From IMG/VR virus record IMGVR_UViG_3300009130_000016, positions 1 to 64,000 of that record: a stretch of 64,000 nucleotides of DNA. One strand, 5' to 3'. Source of the DNA: a virus. The notes beneath the pieces were generated by a model. The model did no database searches and was not told the origin of the DNA. It saw nothing but the letters and a program-made list of their open reading frames with translations. Positions within the stretch are counted from its first letter, which is position 1, and each line of letters begins with the position of its first letter. Shown one piece after another: positions 8,744 through 16,824 of the stretch. The position numbers and the translations under genes are program-made.

Positions 8744-9136
8744 ATGGCAACTAATAAGAAAACTATCACAGAAGGAGCGGTTATCAAAATGATCGAAGAA
8801 ACTGCTAAATTCAAAACAGCTAAGAAAGAGATCTGGAAAAAAGCAATTGCTCTTAATGAGGAGTTAAAAACTTTACAAGAAGGTCATCAAGGATTTGCTG
8901 CATCTTTCGGATTCGATACTGCAGGAGATACTTCAAATGTATCTAAAACTGGATTTGTTCAAGACATTGGGCCAATTTCTAGCCTTACCTCTCTTGGTGC
9001 TGAAATTCAAGCTGCAAATGAAGCTGCTATTGCTGCAGAAGCTAAAGCTGCTGAAGATGCTGCTATCAACGAAAACATGGTAGACGTAATCAAAGAATTA
9101 CAAAAAGAAATCGCTAGTCTTAAAGCTGGTAAATAA
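8744..9136 (+). CDS. Hypothetical virion-associated protein
   Basis: I do not recognise this 130-residue protein. It is helical throughout: a Lys-rich N-terminal half (KMIEETAKFKTAKKEIWKK), a short Gly/Ser linker around residues 55-75, and an Ala/Glu-rich C-terminal coiled coil ending VIKELQKEIASLKAGK. It is the first gene of a plus-strand unit preceded by a late-promoter-like box and is followed 22 nt later by an acidic core-type protein. The context suggests a head or core component. No signal peptide or membrane segment. Confidence 0.8.
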   Translation: MATNKKTITEGAVIKMIEETAKFKTAKKEIWKKAIALNEELKTLQEGHQGFAASFGFDTAGDTSNVSKTGFVQDIGPISSLTSLGAEIQAANEAAIAAEAKAAEDAAINENMVDVIKELQKEIASLKAGK

Positions 9137-9158
9137 TAACAACAATAAATAACTCGAA

Positions 9159-10226
9159 ATGGCAAAGTTTACACTAGAGGATATTACAAAGTTGGTTAAC
9201 GAAGAACTTGAAAAATATTCTAAAAAACAAGCATTAATTTCTGAGAAAGCAAAATTAGAGTCTGAGCTTAAAACTCTTTCTGAAGTTGTTGCTGGAAAAG
9301 AAATGCAAAGTGATAAAGATTATCACCAAGGTCAAAAAGAACCTGAATTTGAAAAGAAAGGATCTCACATTCTTGAAGACACTATTGAAGAAGGTGTTGA
9401 GATGATGGTTCAATTCGATGGCAACGATGTTACTTTGGCTGGTACTAAGGTTGGTGAAATGAAAGGTGATGAGTTTTTCCCTGTGGGAGACGAAGACACT
9501 GTTAAAGTGTTTAGTTCACCAAACGTTAAAGCTGTAATCGAAAAAAGATTTATTGGTGGAGAAGAGTCTTCATTCGGTAGAGAAAATGTTGCAGAAATGG
9601 AGCATGATTTTAATGATGCAACAATGGAAGGTAATCAGTTCACTGGTGATGAGATAATCCCAGACATGGCTGACGATGCTTTTGTTGAAGAGCCTAGAAT
9701 GGCAAATGAAACTGAAGATTCAAGAATGAAAAGATTTGACACTGACTTCGAAGGTTTAGGTGACGGTCCAGAATTCGATGCTGAAGAATACAAAGATCCA
9801 ATTCCAGACATGGCTGATCCAATTTCTGTTCCAGAAACAGGGGTTAGTGATGAAGAGTCAGTTAAAGCTGAACTTCCAACTTGGATGATGGGAGAAAATG
9901 AAATGGAAGAAGAGGTGGATTTAGATGCACAAATCAAAGAGGATCTTGAAGAAATGATGGAGCCTGAAATGGCCGAAGAAATCTCTGAAACAATTTCTGA
10001 AATGGACGGAGAAAAAGATGATAACGAAATCAACCCTGCTGATTACTCTGGATTAGGTGAAGGAGAGGTTAACGAAGAAGTTAATGAAAATGAGGAAGAA
10101 GGAGAATTCGAAGAAACTTTTTACGAGTCTGTAATTGACAAAAGAAGAAAAAGTATCATGTCTGAATCTATGTTAAAAAGAATGAAAGTTCTTTCTGGAC
10201 AAAGTAAAAGATGGGATAGAGAATAA
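9159..10226 (+). CDS. Acidic virion/prohead-core-type protein
   Basis: This 355-residue protein is strongly acidic. It begins MAKFTLEDITKLVNEELEK, an amphipathic helix shared in pattern with the proteins starting at 11513 and 17373, and ends in a basic segment (KRRKSIMSESMLKRMKVLSGQ). A small folded region around residues 80-130 (VQFDGNDVTLAG...KVFSSPNVKAVIEKRF) also resembles part of the 11513 product, so the two may be distant paralogues. Acidic middle plus basic end is typical of T4-group prohead core or internal proteins. A strong terminator follows. The specific function is unknown. Confidence 0.8.
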   Translation: MAKFTLEDITKLVNEELEKYSKKQALISEKAKLESELKTLSEVVAGKEMQSDKDYHQGQKEPEFEKKGSHILEDTIEEGVEMMVQFDGNDVTLAGTKVGEMKGDEFFPVGDEDTVKVFSSPNVKAVIEKRFIGGEESSFGRENVAEMEHDFNDATMEGNQFTGDEIIPDMADDAFVEEPRMANETEDSRMKRFDTDFEGLGDGPEFDAEEYKDPIPDMADPISVPETGVSDEESVKAELPTWMMGENEMEEEVDLDAQIKEDLEEMMEPEMAEEISETISEMDGEKDDNEINPADYSGLGEGEVNEEVNENEEEGEFEETFYESVIDKRRKSIMSESMLKRMKVLSGQSKRWDRE

Positions 10227-10244
10227 TCATATTTTTAGATCACA

Positions 10245-10284
10245 AAAAAGGCATCAATTTTAAAATTGATGCCTTTTTGTTTTA
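10245..10284. terminator. Strong bidirectional terminator
   Basis: Bases 10245-10278 form a perfect 34-base palindrome (A-run, GGCATCAATTTT and its complement, T-run). It lies 18 nt after the plus-strand stop at 10226 and 19 nt after the minus-strand stop at 10298, so it can end transcription from both sides. Confidence 0.9.
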
Positions 10285-10297
10285 ATGTAGTCTCAGA

Positions 10298-10465
10298 TTA
10301 CTTCCTCTCTTTAAGAAGCTCTCTACCGTCTTTTGTCAATACTTGACTTTCCTCTCTTTCCATAAGCCCATCTTGTTTAATATCGATTTGCTTAACTTGA
10401 GGTCTAGCTACTGGTCTCTGATTTGGATTGATTAATCCGCTACCTTTTCTGTTTGGGTTGTTCAT
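10298..10465 (-). CDS. Small basic hypothetical protein (55 aa)
   Basis: A 55-residue frame begins MNNPNRKGSGLINPNQRP and ends LTKDGRELLKERK. It is hydrophilic and rich in Arg, Lys, Pro and Asn, without predicted hydrophobic core. It is supported by a TATTTATA box on the same strand 24 nt upstream of the ATG, and by a shared terminator just beyond its stop. It is the last gene of the minus-strand PhoH island. Function unknown; its composition suggests a small virion or nucleic-acid-associated protein. Confidence 0.65.
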   Translation of the reverse strand: MNNPNRKGSGLINPNQRPVARPQVKQIDIKQDGLMEREESQVLTKDGRELLKERK

Positions 10466-10489
10466 AATATTTAAGTTAAATACTTTAAT

Positions 10490-10497
10490 TATAAATA
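10490..10497 (-). promoter_or_regulatory. Late-promoter-like box TATTTATA (minus strand)
   Basis: Read on the minus strand the sequence is TATTTATAATTAAAG, ending 24 nt before the 55-codon gene at 10465. It shows that the box keeps its orientation relative to the gene when the gene is inverted. Confidence 0.55.
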
Positions 10498-10520
10498 GGG
10501 CTTTTTTTTGAAATCATGTT

Positions 10521-10646
10521 TTAGTACCACATTACATCGAAACACAGGAATGTAAATCCACTGTTATCCGCATGCATGAATGGTATTAAATGCCATTCTA
10601 AAATATGTATCTCGACTAATAATCTAGGTGATCTAGGTAACTTCAT
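10521..10646 (-). CDS. Small hypothetical protein (41 aa) following phoH
   Basis: The ATG lies one base after the PhoH stop codon, and the frame is open for 41 codons (MKLPRSPRLLVEIHILEWH... ending CFDVMWY). The composition is protein-like, with alternating hydrophobic residues and four aromatic residues near the C-terminus. The tight spacing suggests coupled translation with PhoH. No function is recognised. It is short enough that chance cannot be excluded. Confidence 0.45.
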   Translation of the reverse strand: MKLPRSPRLLVEIHILEWHLIPFMHADNSGFTFLCFDVMWY

Positions 10647-10647
10647 T

Positions 10648-11421
10648 TTATTTATAACGTTTCATGATTGACTTAAGAATCTCTGAACGAACGATGTCAT
10701 CTTCCGAGAACTCGTGAAAATCAATTTCCTTGATACCTTCAAATCTAGTAAAAGCATCATCCAATCCAGATTTGGCACCATTTTTTAACTTAATGTCAAC
10801 CTGCTCAACATCTCCCATAATTATCATCTTTGCGTTTTCACCAAGTCTTGATATAAACAACTTTAAGCCGTTTACTGTTAGATTCTGAGCTTCATCTAAG
10901 ATGGCAACACAGTTATCAAAAGTAGCACCTCTTTCATATGCAATTATTTTTTCCTCTATAAAGCTTGTTTTAAGCATTTTTGTTGTTGCTCTACCAACAA
11001 GCTTTTCCATATTTGAATAAAATGAAGCATAGTAAGGTGAAGTTTTTTGATCTTTATCTCCAGGTAAAAAACCTAATTCTTCGTCTCCTGCTTCTGCAAT
11101 TGGTTTAGATAAAAATAACCTGTTTGTTTCATTGTTGGGCTCTTTTTTATCTCTTAAAACCTCTAATGCACATTTTAATGCACAATAAGTTTTGCCACAA
11201 CCTGCAGGACCTTTTATAAAAACAACTTTGTTGTCCATTATTTTTTTAGCCAATTTTTTTTGACTTGTTGATCTAAGACCAGAGTTGGCCCTAAATTCAA
11301 TATCGCCTAGTTGTTGTAAAGAATGAGCTGTCAACTCTTTTGATGAGTCGTACGAATCAATTTCATACTGTTCATCTTTACTAAACTTTTTTGATCCTCT
11401 TTTTCCGCTTCTTGAAGGCAT
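10648..11421 (-). CDS. phoH: PhoH-like ATPase
   Basis: This cytoplasmic P-loop ATPase has 257 residues. The Walker A motif GPAGCGKT lies at residues 71-78 and Walker B AILDEAQN at 173-180, followed by the arginine-sensor-like ISRLGENAKMIIMGDVEQVD. A 45-residue basic, disordered N-terminus (MPSRSGKRGSKKFSKDE) precedes the ATPase domain. PhoH-like proteins are widespread in T4-like and marine phages and are fused to or linked with RNA metabolism in bacteria, though the phage role is not established. It sits on the minus strand, opposed to the surrounding structural genes, with two tiny genes downstream. Confidence 0.92.
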   Translation of the reverse strand: MPSRSGKRGSKKFSKDEQYEIDSYDSSKELTAHSLQQLGDIEFRANSGLRSTSQKKLAKKIMDNKVVFIKGPAGCGKTYCALKCALEVLRDKKEPNNETNRLFLSKPIAEAGDEELGFLPGDKDQKTSPYYASFYSNMEKLVGRATTKMLKTSFIEEKIIAYERGATFDNCVAILDEAQNLTVNGLKLFISRLGENAKMIIMGDVEQVDIKLKNGAKSGLDDAFTRFEGIKEIDFHEFSEDDIVRSEILKSIMKRYK

Positions 11422-11478
11422 ATGTTTGTTAATTATAGTTAATTAATACATGTTATTTAAAAAACACAAAAAAATCAA

Positions 11479-11486
11479 TATTTATA
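11479..11486 (+). promoter_or_regulatory. Late-promoter-like box TATTTATA
   Basis: The sequence TATTTATAAGAAAAG ends 26 nt before ATG 11513. It lies inside the longer open frame that begins at 11450, which argues that the first ATG is not used. Confidence 0.6.
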
Positions 11487-11512
11487 AGAAAAGTGTACCA
11501 AACTATTTTCAA

Positions 11513-12601
11513 ATGAAAAATATAACAAAAGAAGAAATTTCAACATTGATTGCGAAAGAAATAAGAGAATTAGATATGAGCGGTGTGTTCAATGAAGATA
11601 CTCTAAGTAAAATGCAAGAAAAAGTTTCTAGTAGAATCGGTGAAAATGATAAAGTTCTTGAGGAAGAAGTTTTGCCAGAGCAAGAGACAGGTGTAGAAAT
11701 TGCTCCGTCAGAAAACCCTGTGGCAGATTTACCAACAGCGGAAGATAAACCAGTTGTTACACCGAGTGAATACGAGCCAGAACTACCTAACTTCATGGAC
11801 AAGATTGAACCTGCAAAGTTCATTGTTTTTGATATGAATGAAGTTGCATTAGGTGGAGAACAGTTATCGAACAAGCCTTTCAGATTATTTAGTGATCCTG
11901 ACACAAAAAAGTCTATTCATGACGCATGGAAAGAAGAAGGTAAGAAAACTGGTGAGATTTATATTGCAAAATTCGAAAAAATTGGTAACGTGGAGTTTGA
12001 CTACAAAAACGGTACAAGTCATTTCACTGAAAAGAGATTTGAAAACCCTGAGGATTTAACTACTGCACCATCTTTCCAAGATAACCCTTATGCATCAGAA
12101 TCAACTCCGCAAGAAATTTCTCCTGAAGATAAGAGCGTAGAAGCTGCTGTGACAAATGCAGTAGACGTTGAAGGTCAGGTGAAAAGTTACATCGAAGATA
12201 TTTTGAAACAGCACTTTGCTCAATTGCCTGCGGAAGAAGCTCCAGCACATACAACAGGTACTGTTGAGCCTGAAGAGATTGCTCCTTTAACTGGAGACCC
12301 AGACGCTTATAACACAGTACAAGATGACGTAGAGAACACAGAAGAAGTTCCTGTTCTTCCTACTGCAATACAAGAGTCTGATATAAAATATAAAGACATT
12401 GTTATGAATGACAATGACTATATGAAGGTTGACACACCAAAGACCTTGAAAGAATCGATTAAAAATGGAAGTGGTGAAGCAAAACTTTTATCTAAAAACG
12501 ATCAAGTGCAAACCTGGATGTTTGAAGGTGTTGAGTATTACTTGCCAGCTCAAATCATGTCTGACAAAAAGTGTCACACTAAAATTCCTAAAACACTTTA
12601 A
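11513..12601 (+). CDS. Acidic virion/prohead-core-type protein
   Basis: The open frame starts at 11450, but ATG 11513 is chosen because it lies downstream of the promoter-like box and restores the MKNITKEEISTLIAKEIREL helix motif found at the start of other structural proteins here. The resulting protein has 362 residues. A folded patch (AKFIVFDMNEVALGG...HFTEKRFENPED, about residues 85-175) resembles one in the 9159 product. The middle is Glu/Pro/Ala-rich and disordered, and a C-terminal domain ends in MFEGVEYYLPAQIMSDKKC. It is probably packaged or part of the head core. Function inferred from context only. Confidence 0.78.
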   Translation: MKNITKEEISTLIAKEIRELDMSGVFNEDTLSKMQEKVSSRIGENDKVLEEEVLPEQETGVEIAPSENPVADLPTAEDKPVVTPSEYEPELPNFMDKIEPAKFIVFDMNEVALGGEQLSNKPFRLFSDPDTKKSIHDAWKEEGKKTGEIYIAKFEKIGNVEFDYKNGTSHFTEKRFENPEDLTTAPSFQDNPYASESTPQEISPEDKSVEAAVTNAVDVEGQVKSYIEDILKQHFAQLPAEEAPAHTTGTVEPEEIAPLTGDPDAYNTVQDDVENTEEVPVLPTAIQESDIKYKDIVMNDNDYMKVDTPKTLKESIKNGSGEAKLLSKNDQVQTWMFEGVEYYLPAQIMSDKKCHTKIPKTL

Positions 12602-12641
12602 TTTAAGTGTTGTTAGGACTATGTTTAACAAAAAAACTATT

Positions 12642-12914
12642 ATGAGTAAAATTTGGAAAATAACAAATACAGAAAAAATTGATGGTCCTATCAAAACAAC
12701 AGTGAGAGTTGAAAACACGAAAACTGTTGCAGTTGCAATTGCTCCAGGAGAATTTGTATTGGCCATGCCTTACAAAACTGCTCAATTAGAGGCACAGTCT
12801 TTTAAAAGGAAATTCCTTTCAGTTGATCAGGATTATGACAATTCTTATTTAAACTTGGAATTAGGTAAGATTTACAAGGAAAACAGCATTGACGAGCTGA
12901 AGAAAAACGTTTAA
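12642..12914 (+). CDS. Small hypothetical protein
   Basis: The frame is open upstream into the previous gene; ATG 12642 (MSKIWKITNTEK) is preferred, with ATG 12621 possible. The 90-residue product looks like a compact beta domain (TTVRVENTKTVAVAIAPGEFVLAMPY) followed by a charged helix with the pattern TAQLEAQSFKRKFLSVD. It follows the acidic core-type gene and is closed by a terminator, so it is probably a virion component. I do not recognise the family. Confidence 0.7.
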   Translation: MSKIWKITNTEKIDGPIKTTVRVENTKTVAVAIAPGEFVLAMPYKTAQLEAQSFKRKFLSVDQDYDNSYLNLELGKIYKENSIDELKKNV

Positions 12915-12935
12915 AATAACCTACAGTTGGAACAA

Positions 12936-12970
12936 GGGGTCTTTTAGAAATAAAAGGCCTTTTTTGTTTT
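12936..12970 (+). terminator. Rho-independent terminator
   Basis: A 9-bp stem (GGTCTTTTA with TAAAAGGCC, one T-G pair, GAAA loop) is followed by a T-rich tract, 23 nt after the stop at 12914. Confidence 0.8.
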
Positions 12971-12992
12971 ATGCACTTTACTAATTCTTAAA

Positions 12993-13000
12993 TATTTATA
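12993..13000 (+). promoter_or_regulatory. Late-promoter-like box TATTTATA
   Basis: TATTTATATATAAAA ends only 10 nt before the ATG at 13011, so the leader would be just a few bases if the start point lies about 7 nt downstream, as in T4 late promoters. Confidence 0.55.
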
Positions 13001-13010
13001 TATAAAAAAA

Positions 13011-13511
13011 ATGAGCAAAGAGATAAGAGAAATGATTGACAAGGTCAAGAATTTTAAAAATATATTAAACGAAAATCTAACAACGGCATACAGATGCATT
13101 GATGGTGAATATAATAAGAAACACGACAAAATTGAGTTTTTATCTACAAATCTAGATTACTCTAAACCATTTGGAGAAAATTGTTATAAAATAACATTGG
13201 ATACAAATAACGCAAAAATACTTAACCTACAAAAATACAACGAATTGTATACTCAAAAAACGGGTAAAAATGGTAATAGATTTAACAGACATCAAGGGTT
13301 GTTTGTAATTGGATCAATGGCTATTGATTCCAACTATAATGAAGAATTAAAATTATTTTCTTCAGCACTTGGAGAAGAATTGAAAAACAAATTTTTAGAT
13401 GAACTAAAAAACTCTGATGCCATATACGGTGAAGATGCTGGATATGTAGATGAATTTGTATTTGCTGTAAAAAATAAAAACATAATAGTTAACATCGAAA
13501 AAATCCCATAA
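13011..13511 (+). CDS. Hypothetical protein
   Basis: A 166-residue monocistronic gene bounded by its own promoter-like box and terminator. It starts with a basic helix (MSKEIREMIDKVKNFKNILNENL). A mixed domain follows with NCYKITLDTNNAKILNLQKYNELY and GNRFNRHQGLFVIGSM, ending in the strand FVFAVKNKNIIVNIEKIP. The regular alternation suggests a globular alpha/beta fold. No conserved catalytic motif is apparent. Virion or late function is inferred from the promoter. Confidence 0.78.
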   Translation: MSKEIREMIDKVKNFKNILNENLTTAYRCIDGEYNKKHDKIEFLSTNLDYSKPFGENCYKITLDTNNAKILNLQKYNELYTQKTGKNGNRFNRHQGLFVIGSMAIDSNYNEELKLFSSALGEELKNKFLDELKNSDAIYGEDAGYVDEFVFAVKNKNIIVNIEKIP

Positions 13512-13519
13512 ACATTAAC

Positions 13520-13547
13520 CCTCTTTTTTACATAGAGGGTTTTTTTA
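13520..13547 (+). terminator. Rho-independent terminator
   Basis: CCCTC and GAGGG pair around an 11-nt loop, followed by seven T residues, 8 nt after the stop at 13511. Confidence 0.85.
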
Positions 13548-13603
13548 TTTCTAATTATGTACCATAAGATCATTGTGAACTTGGACAATGGTAATTTTTT
13601 GAC

Positions 13604-13611
13604 TATTTATA
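13604..13611 (+). promoter_or_regulatory. Late-promoter-like box TATTTATA
   Basis: TATTTATAACCAAAAAA ends 17 nt before ATG 13629. Its position within the longer frame from 13557 decides the start of the endonuclease gene. Confidence 0.55.
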
Positions 13612-13628
13612 ACCAAAAAAATAACTAC

Positions 13629-14549
13629 ATGAGAAATTGGTCACAAAAAGAAATAGATTTTTTAAAAGAACATTATCCAACTAAAGGAAATAAGTTTTGT
13701 GCAGAATCACTAGGCAAGTCCTCAAAGCAAATAAGAACATGCACTAAAAAACTAGAATTAAAATCAACTTTAAGAAAAACGAAAGAACAAACATTAAAAG
13801 AACTAAAAAAATACAATTATCATAAAAATGGAGAAGAACACTTTGGTGTAAGATTGTGTCCAAAATGTAATAATAAAATTAAACATAAAGCTCAAAATGA
13901 GTCATATCTATTAAGAAACATTAAAAGATTAGAGTTAAGAAACGCTTTTTGTTTAAGTTGTTCAAAAACTGGAGAAAGCAATCCTTTTCATGGAAAACAA
14001 CATACACAAAAAAGTAAAGAACAAGTTTCTAGAAATAGATCTGGTAAGGCTTGTGGAAAAGACAACTCAATGAGCAATCCAGTTCACAGAAAAAAAGTAT
14101 CTGATATACTCAAAGTAAAATATGCCAGTGGTGATCTAGATTTTCAAAAAGAGATACAAAGAAAAACAATGATCAAAAATATCAAAAATGGAAAGTTGAA
14201 ATGTACTCTAATCTCTAAAGCAGAAACTGAGTTAAAAAAAGAACTTGAAGATAAAGGGTTAAAAATAAATCAACAATTTTCCATTGGCACTTTAAAATAT
14301 GATTTACTTTTATTAGATTCTAATATTCTTATAGAATACAATGGTGATTACTGGCATTGCAACCCAGAGAAGTATGATAAAGATTACTTTAATCAAAAAA
14401 AGAACATGTATGCACATGAGCTTTGGAAAAAAGATGCAGATAAAAAGAAATTGGCAGAAGACAATGGATACAAAGTAATCACAATTTGGGAACAAGATTA
14501 CAAAAATAATAAGGAAGAACAAATAAAGAAAATACTTAAAGAGATATGA
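13629..14549 (+). CDS. Homing-type endonuclease (zinc, NUMOD3 and Vsr-like EDxHD domains)
   Basis: The 306-residue protein starts at ATG 13629 (MRNWSQKEIDFLKEHY); the longer frame from 13557 is rejected because the promoter box lies in it. Domain order: Myb/SANT-like DNA-binding helices (1-45), a CPKC...CLSC zinc ribbon, NUMOD3-type repeats (ESNPFHGKQHTQKSKEQVS and DNSMSNPVHRKKVSDI), and a C-terminal nuclease with LIEYNGDYWHCNP followed by KKLAEDNGYKVITIWEQDY. The last part is the Vsr-like EDxHD core of free-standing homing endonucleases such as I-Bth0305I. It is a mobile element-like gene inserted among head genes. It overlaps the next gene by 4 nt, which may carry the glycosyltransferase with it. 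Confidence 0.85.
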   Translation: MRNWSQKEIDFLKEHYPTKGNKFCAESLGKSSKQIRTCTKKLELKSTLRKTKEQTLKELKKYNYHKNGEEHFGVRLCPKCNNKIKHKAQNESYLLRNIKRLELRNAFCLSCSKTGESNPFHGKQHTQKSKEQVSRNRSGKACGKDNSMSNPVHRKKVSDILKVKYASGDLDFQKEIQRKTMIKNIKNGKLKCTLISKAETELKKELEDKGLKINQQFSIGTLKYDLLLLDSNILIEYNGDYWHCNPEKYDKDYFNQKKNMYAHELWKKDADKKKLAEDNGYKVITIWEQDYKNNKEEQIKKILKEI

Positions 14550-15856
14550 GTGAAAATAAAAAAATAAGAGTTCTTATGTGTCCGAGTGACGGACAGGGAG
14601 TTGGTCATTTCCGCTCTATTTGGCCTGCACAAGCAATCCAAAAATTTCATAGTGAAGATTTTGAAGTAGAAGTAAACCCAAACCCAAATGTTGATAACTT
14701 AGAATATTTTAAGAGATTCGACATTGTTCATTTCCATAGACACTTGGGTCCAAAAGAAAAAGAAGACGAAACCTTCAGGGGTTTAAAAGGTCTTGGAATT
14801 TCAGTAATCATGGATATTGATGACTATTGGGAGCCATTCTATGCACACCCTCTTTATCAAATAATTAAACAAGAAGGTTTAGCACAGAAGATTTCAACAA
14901 CAATACCAAAAGTAGATTATGTCACAACAACGACATCTGTTTTTGCTGATGAAATCAAAAAGTTAAACCATAATGTCCAAGTAATACCTAACGCTGTTGA
15001 TCCTAATGCAAAAATGTGGAGACACAATGAGACGAGATTAGAAGGGGACGAAAGATGCCGTATCGCTTGGATAGGTGGTTCATCTCATCTTGATGATTTG
15101 ATGTTAATGAACAACTCAATGGGTAAGTTATATAACAACAAAGAGTTGTCTGATAAATTCCAAATGATTCTTTGTGGATTTGACACAAGAGGAACAATTA
15201 CAGAGATTGATAAATTAGGTAGACAAAAAACCAGACCTATTCTTCCTCATGAAACTGTTTGGAATAAATTTGAGCATATCTTCACTGGTGGATTAACCCC
15301 AAGTGCAGATAACTCATATTCAGGCTTGTTAGACGATCCAGACTATGTTAAATGGCTAAGAAAAATTGAGAAAAAAGAAGATCACAATGTATTGGAGAAA
15401 AAATACATGAGAAGATGGACGCTACCATTGACTCAATATGCTAAACACTACGATTATTGTGATGTTTGCTTGGCACCTCTAAATCACATCGATGAGATTA
15501 TAACACCAAAAGGGCAGGTTATCAAAAACGAGAATGTTTTCAATAAAGTTAAATCTGAATTGAAGATCATTGAGTCTGGTATGAAAAAGAAAACCTTGAT
15601 TGCTCAAGACTTCGGTATTTATAGTAAACTCATTGAGGACGGAAAGAATGGTATTCTTATCCCGACAAACAAAAACGATAAAGAGTGGTATAAAGCTATG
15701 AGAAAAGTGATTCTTGATAAAGATTATAGGGACGATCTTGCCAATAACTTACACGAGTTTGTTGTAGACAAATATAGTTTAGAAAATGTAACCAAAGACA
15801 GGGTTGCTTTCTATAAGCAAATTGTTAAAGAAAAGAAAAAAGCTGTTACTATTTAG
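14546..15856 (+). CDS. GT-B glycosyltransferase (family 4-like)
   Basis: This 436-residue cytoplasmic glycosyltransferase begins with IRVLMCPSDGQGVGHFRSIWPAQAI, the acceptor-side GT-B strand with a glycine loop. It continues with a FDIVHFHR strand and VIPNAVDP linking the two domains. The donor-binding half has IAWIGGSSHLDDL, then FNKVKSELKIIESGMKKKTLIAQDFG, where the second Glu before the helix matches the E-x7-E nucleotide-sugar site, and NGILIP. It is remote from the main glycan operon and lies among virion genes, so it could glycosylate a virion component. The start overlaps the endonuclease stop by 4 nt. A terminator overlaps its stop codon. Confidence 0.87.
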   Translation: MSENKKIRVLMCPSDGQGVGHFRSIWPAQAIQKFHSEDFEVEVNPNPNVDNLEYFKRFDIVHFHRHLGPKEKEDETFRGLKGLGISVIMDIDDYWEPFYAHPLYQIIKQEGLAQKISTTIPKVDYVTTTTSVFADEIKKLNHNVQVIPNAVDPNAKMWRHNETRLEGDERCRIAWIGGSSHLDDLMLMNNSMGKLYNNKELSDKFQMILCGFDTRGTITEIDKLGRQKTRPILPHETVWNKFEHIFTGGLTPSADNSYSGLLDDPDYVKWLRKIEKKEDHNVLEKKYMRRWTLPLTQYAKHYDYCDVCLAPLNHIDEIITPKGQVIKNENVFNKVKSELKIIESGMKKKTLIAQDFGIYSKLIEDGKNGILIPTNKNDKEWYKAMRKVILDKDYRDDLANNLHEFVVDKYSLENVTKDRVAFYKQIVKEKKKAVTI

Positions 15857-15873
15857 TAACAGCTTTTTTCTTT
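15836..15873 (+). terminator. Terminator overlapping the stop codon
   Basis: AGCTGTTACT and AGTAACAGCT form a 10-bp stem with a 4-nt loop, flanked by A- and T-runs. The TAG stop at 15854-15856 lies at the loop/3' arm border. Confidence 0.85.
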
Positions 15874-15881
15874 TTATGAGA

Positions 15882-15889
15882 TATTTATG
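15882..15889 (+). promoter_or_regulatory. Late-promoter-like box TATTTATG
   Basis: Variant box, TATTTATGAATAAAAA, ending 13 nt before ATG 15903 and just after the preceding terminator. Confidence 0.5.
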
Positions 15890-15902
15890 AATAAAAATTA
15901 AC

Positions 15903-16718
15903 ATGAAAGATACAAGTTTAAATTTTGGTGCTTTAAAAGAGTCGATAATGAGATTGTCATCAAGAAACTTTTTGACAGGAGAAAGAAATGGAGTTGACGA
16001 ATTCGCAAAAGAGTTAAAAGAAAACTCATTGTTAATGAAACAATATTTAGCTTTCAAGTCATTGAACACGGATAAGAATTTCAAAAAAGAAAGGTTGGCT
16101 GAAAGATTTATTAATCAAACACTAGAGTTGTTTAACGATGTTTCATGGGAAAGTGTAATTGAAGAGAACAAGAAGTTGAGATTAGAGTTTCTTGATAATT
16201 CTGATGTTTCATCTACAACAGATAAAAACGAACTATATAATTCAATTCAAACTTTAATCGAGGCGAAGTGTAAAGGTTCTTCATTCAAGAACCTTGAGGA
16301 AGAACAAAATGCATATGAGTTTGTTGTTAATAACTTGATGTCTGAGAAGAAAGAAAGGGAAACTATCGAGGAAAGTGATTATCCATCTGTTGATAACACT
16401 TGGGAGTATGCTACCAAATTAGCAGTTAGCAATTTCAACAAAAGATACTCTCATTTATCCGAGTCTGAAAACAACATGATCAAAATCCTTCTTTCTCCGT
16501 CTGATAAGAAAATAAATTACTTAAAAGACTTGAAAAATGAGAATACTGAATTAATCGAAAAATTAATTAAGGAAGGTGAAGAAGACGGTAAAGAATTGTT
16601 AGAATCATTTAAAAGTAAATTATCTACAATTGATACAGAGAAACTTACAACAATCAACGATTCAATTATTTCTTGTATGCAGTTAAAAGAGAGCTTAGAA
16701 AGCCTATCTATCAAATAA
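15903..16718 (+). CDS. Hypothetical helical virion/core protein
   Basis: The 271-residue product is almost entirely helical and highly charged, with a basic N-terminal third (LKESIMRLSSRNFLTGERNG, then KNFKKERLAERFINQTLELF) and an acidic coiled-coil C-terminal half (ENTELIEKLIKEGEEDGKELL). It is a single-gene unit with its own promoter-like box and terminator, placed two genes upstream of the prohead protease. The composition fits a head-core or internal protein. Family not recognised. Confidence 0.78.
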   Translation: MKDTSLNFGALKESIMRLSSRNFLTGERNGVDEFAKELKENSLLMKQYLAFKSLNTDKNFKKERLAERFINQTLELFNDVSWESVIEENKKLRLEFLDNSDVSSTTDKNELYNSIQTLIEAKCKGSSFKNLEEEQNAYEFVVNNLMSEKKERETIEESDYPSVDNTWEYATKLAVSNFNKRYSHLSESENNMIKILLSPSDKKINYLKDLKNENTELIEKLIKEGEEDGKELLESFKSKLSTIDTEKLTTINDSIISCMQLKESLESLSIK

Positions 16719-16742
16719 CAAAAAAATTGTAATATAACACAA

Positions 16743-16778
16743 AAGAAAGATTCAACAAAAGGATCTTTCTTTTTTTTG
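16743..16778 (+). terminator. Rho-independent terminator
   Basis: AAGAAAGAT and ATCTTTCTT pair, extended by a T-G and a C-G pair, around a 7-nt loop, with a run of eight or more T residues, about 25 nt after the stop at 16718. Confidence 0.85.
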
Positions 16779-16824
16779 TCATTTTTTTTACTTACATTAT
16801 TTTGTTATTAAGTAAAAAAGTTGC

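Noticed and set aside
11450-11512. N-terminal extension of the acidic protein from ATG 11450
   Set aside because: The extension covers the promoter-like box, and the internal ATG gives the helix motif shared with other late proteins.
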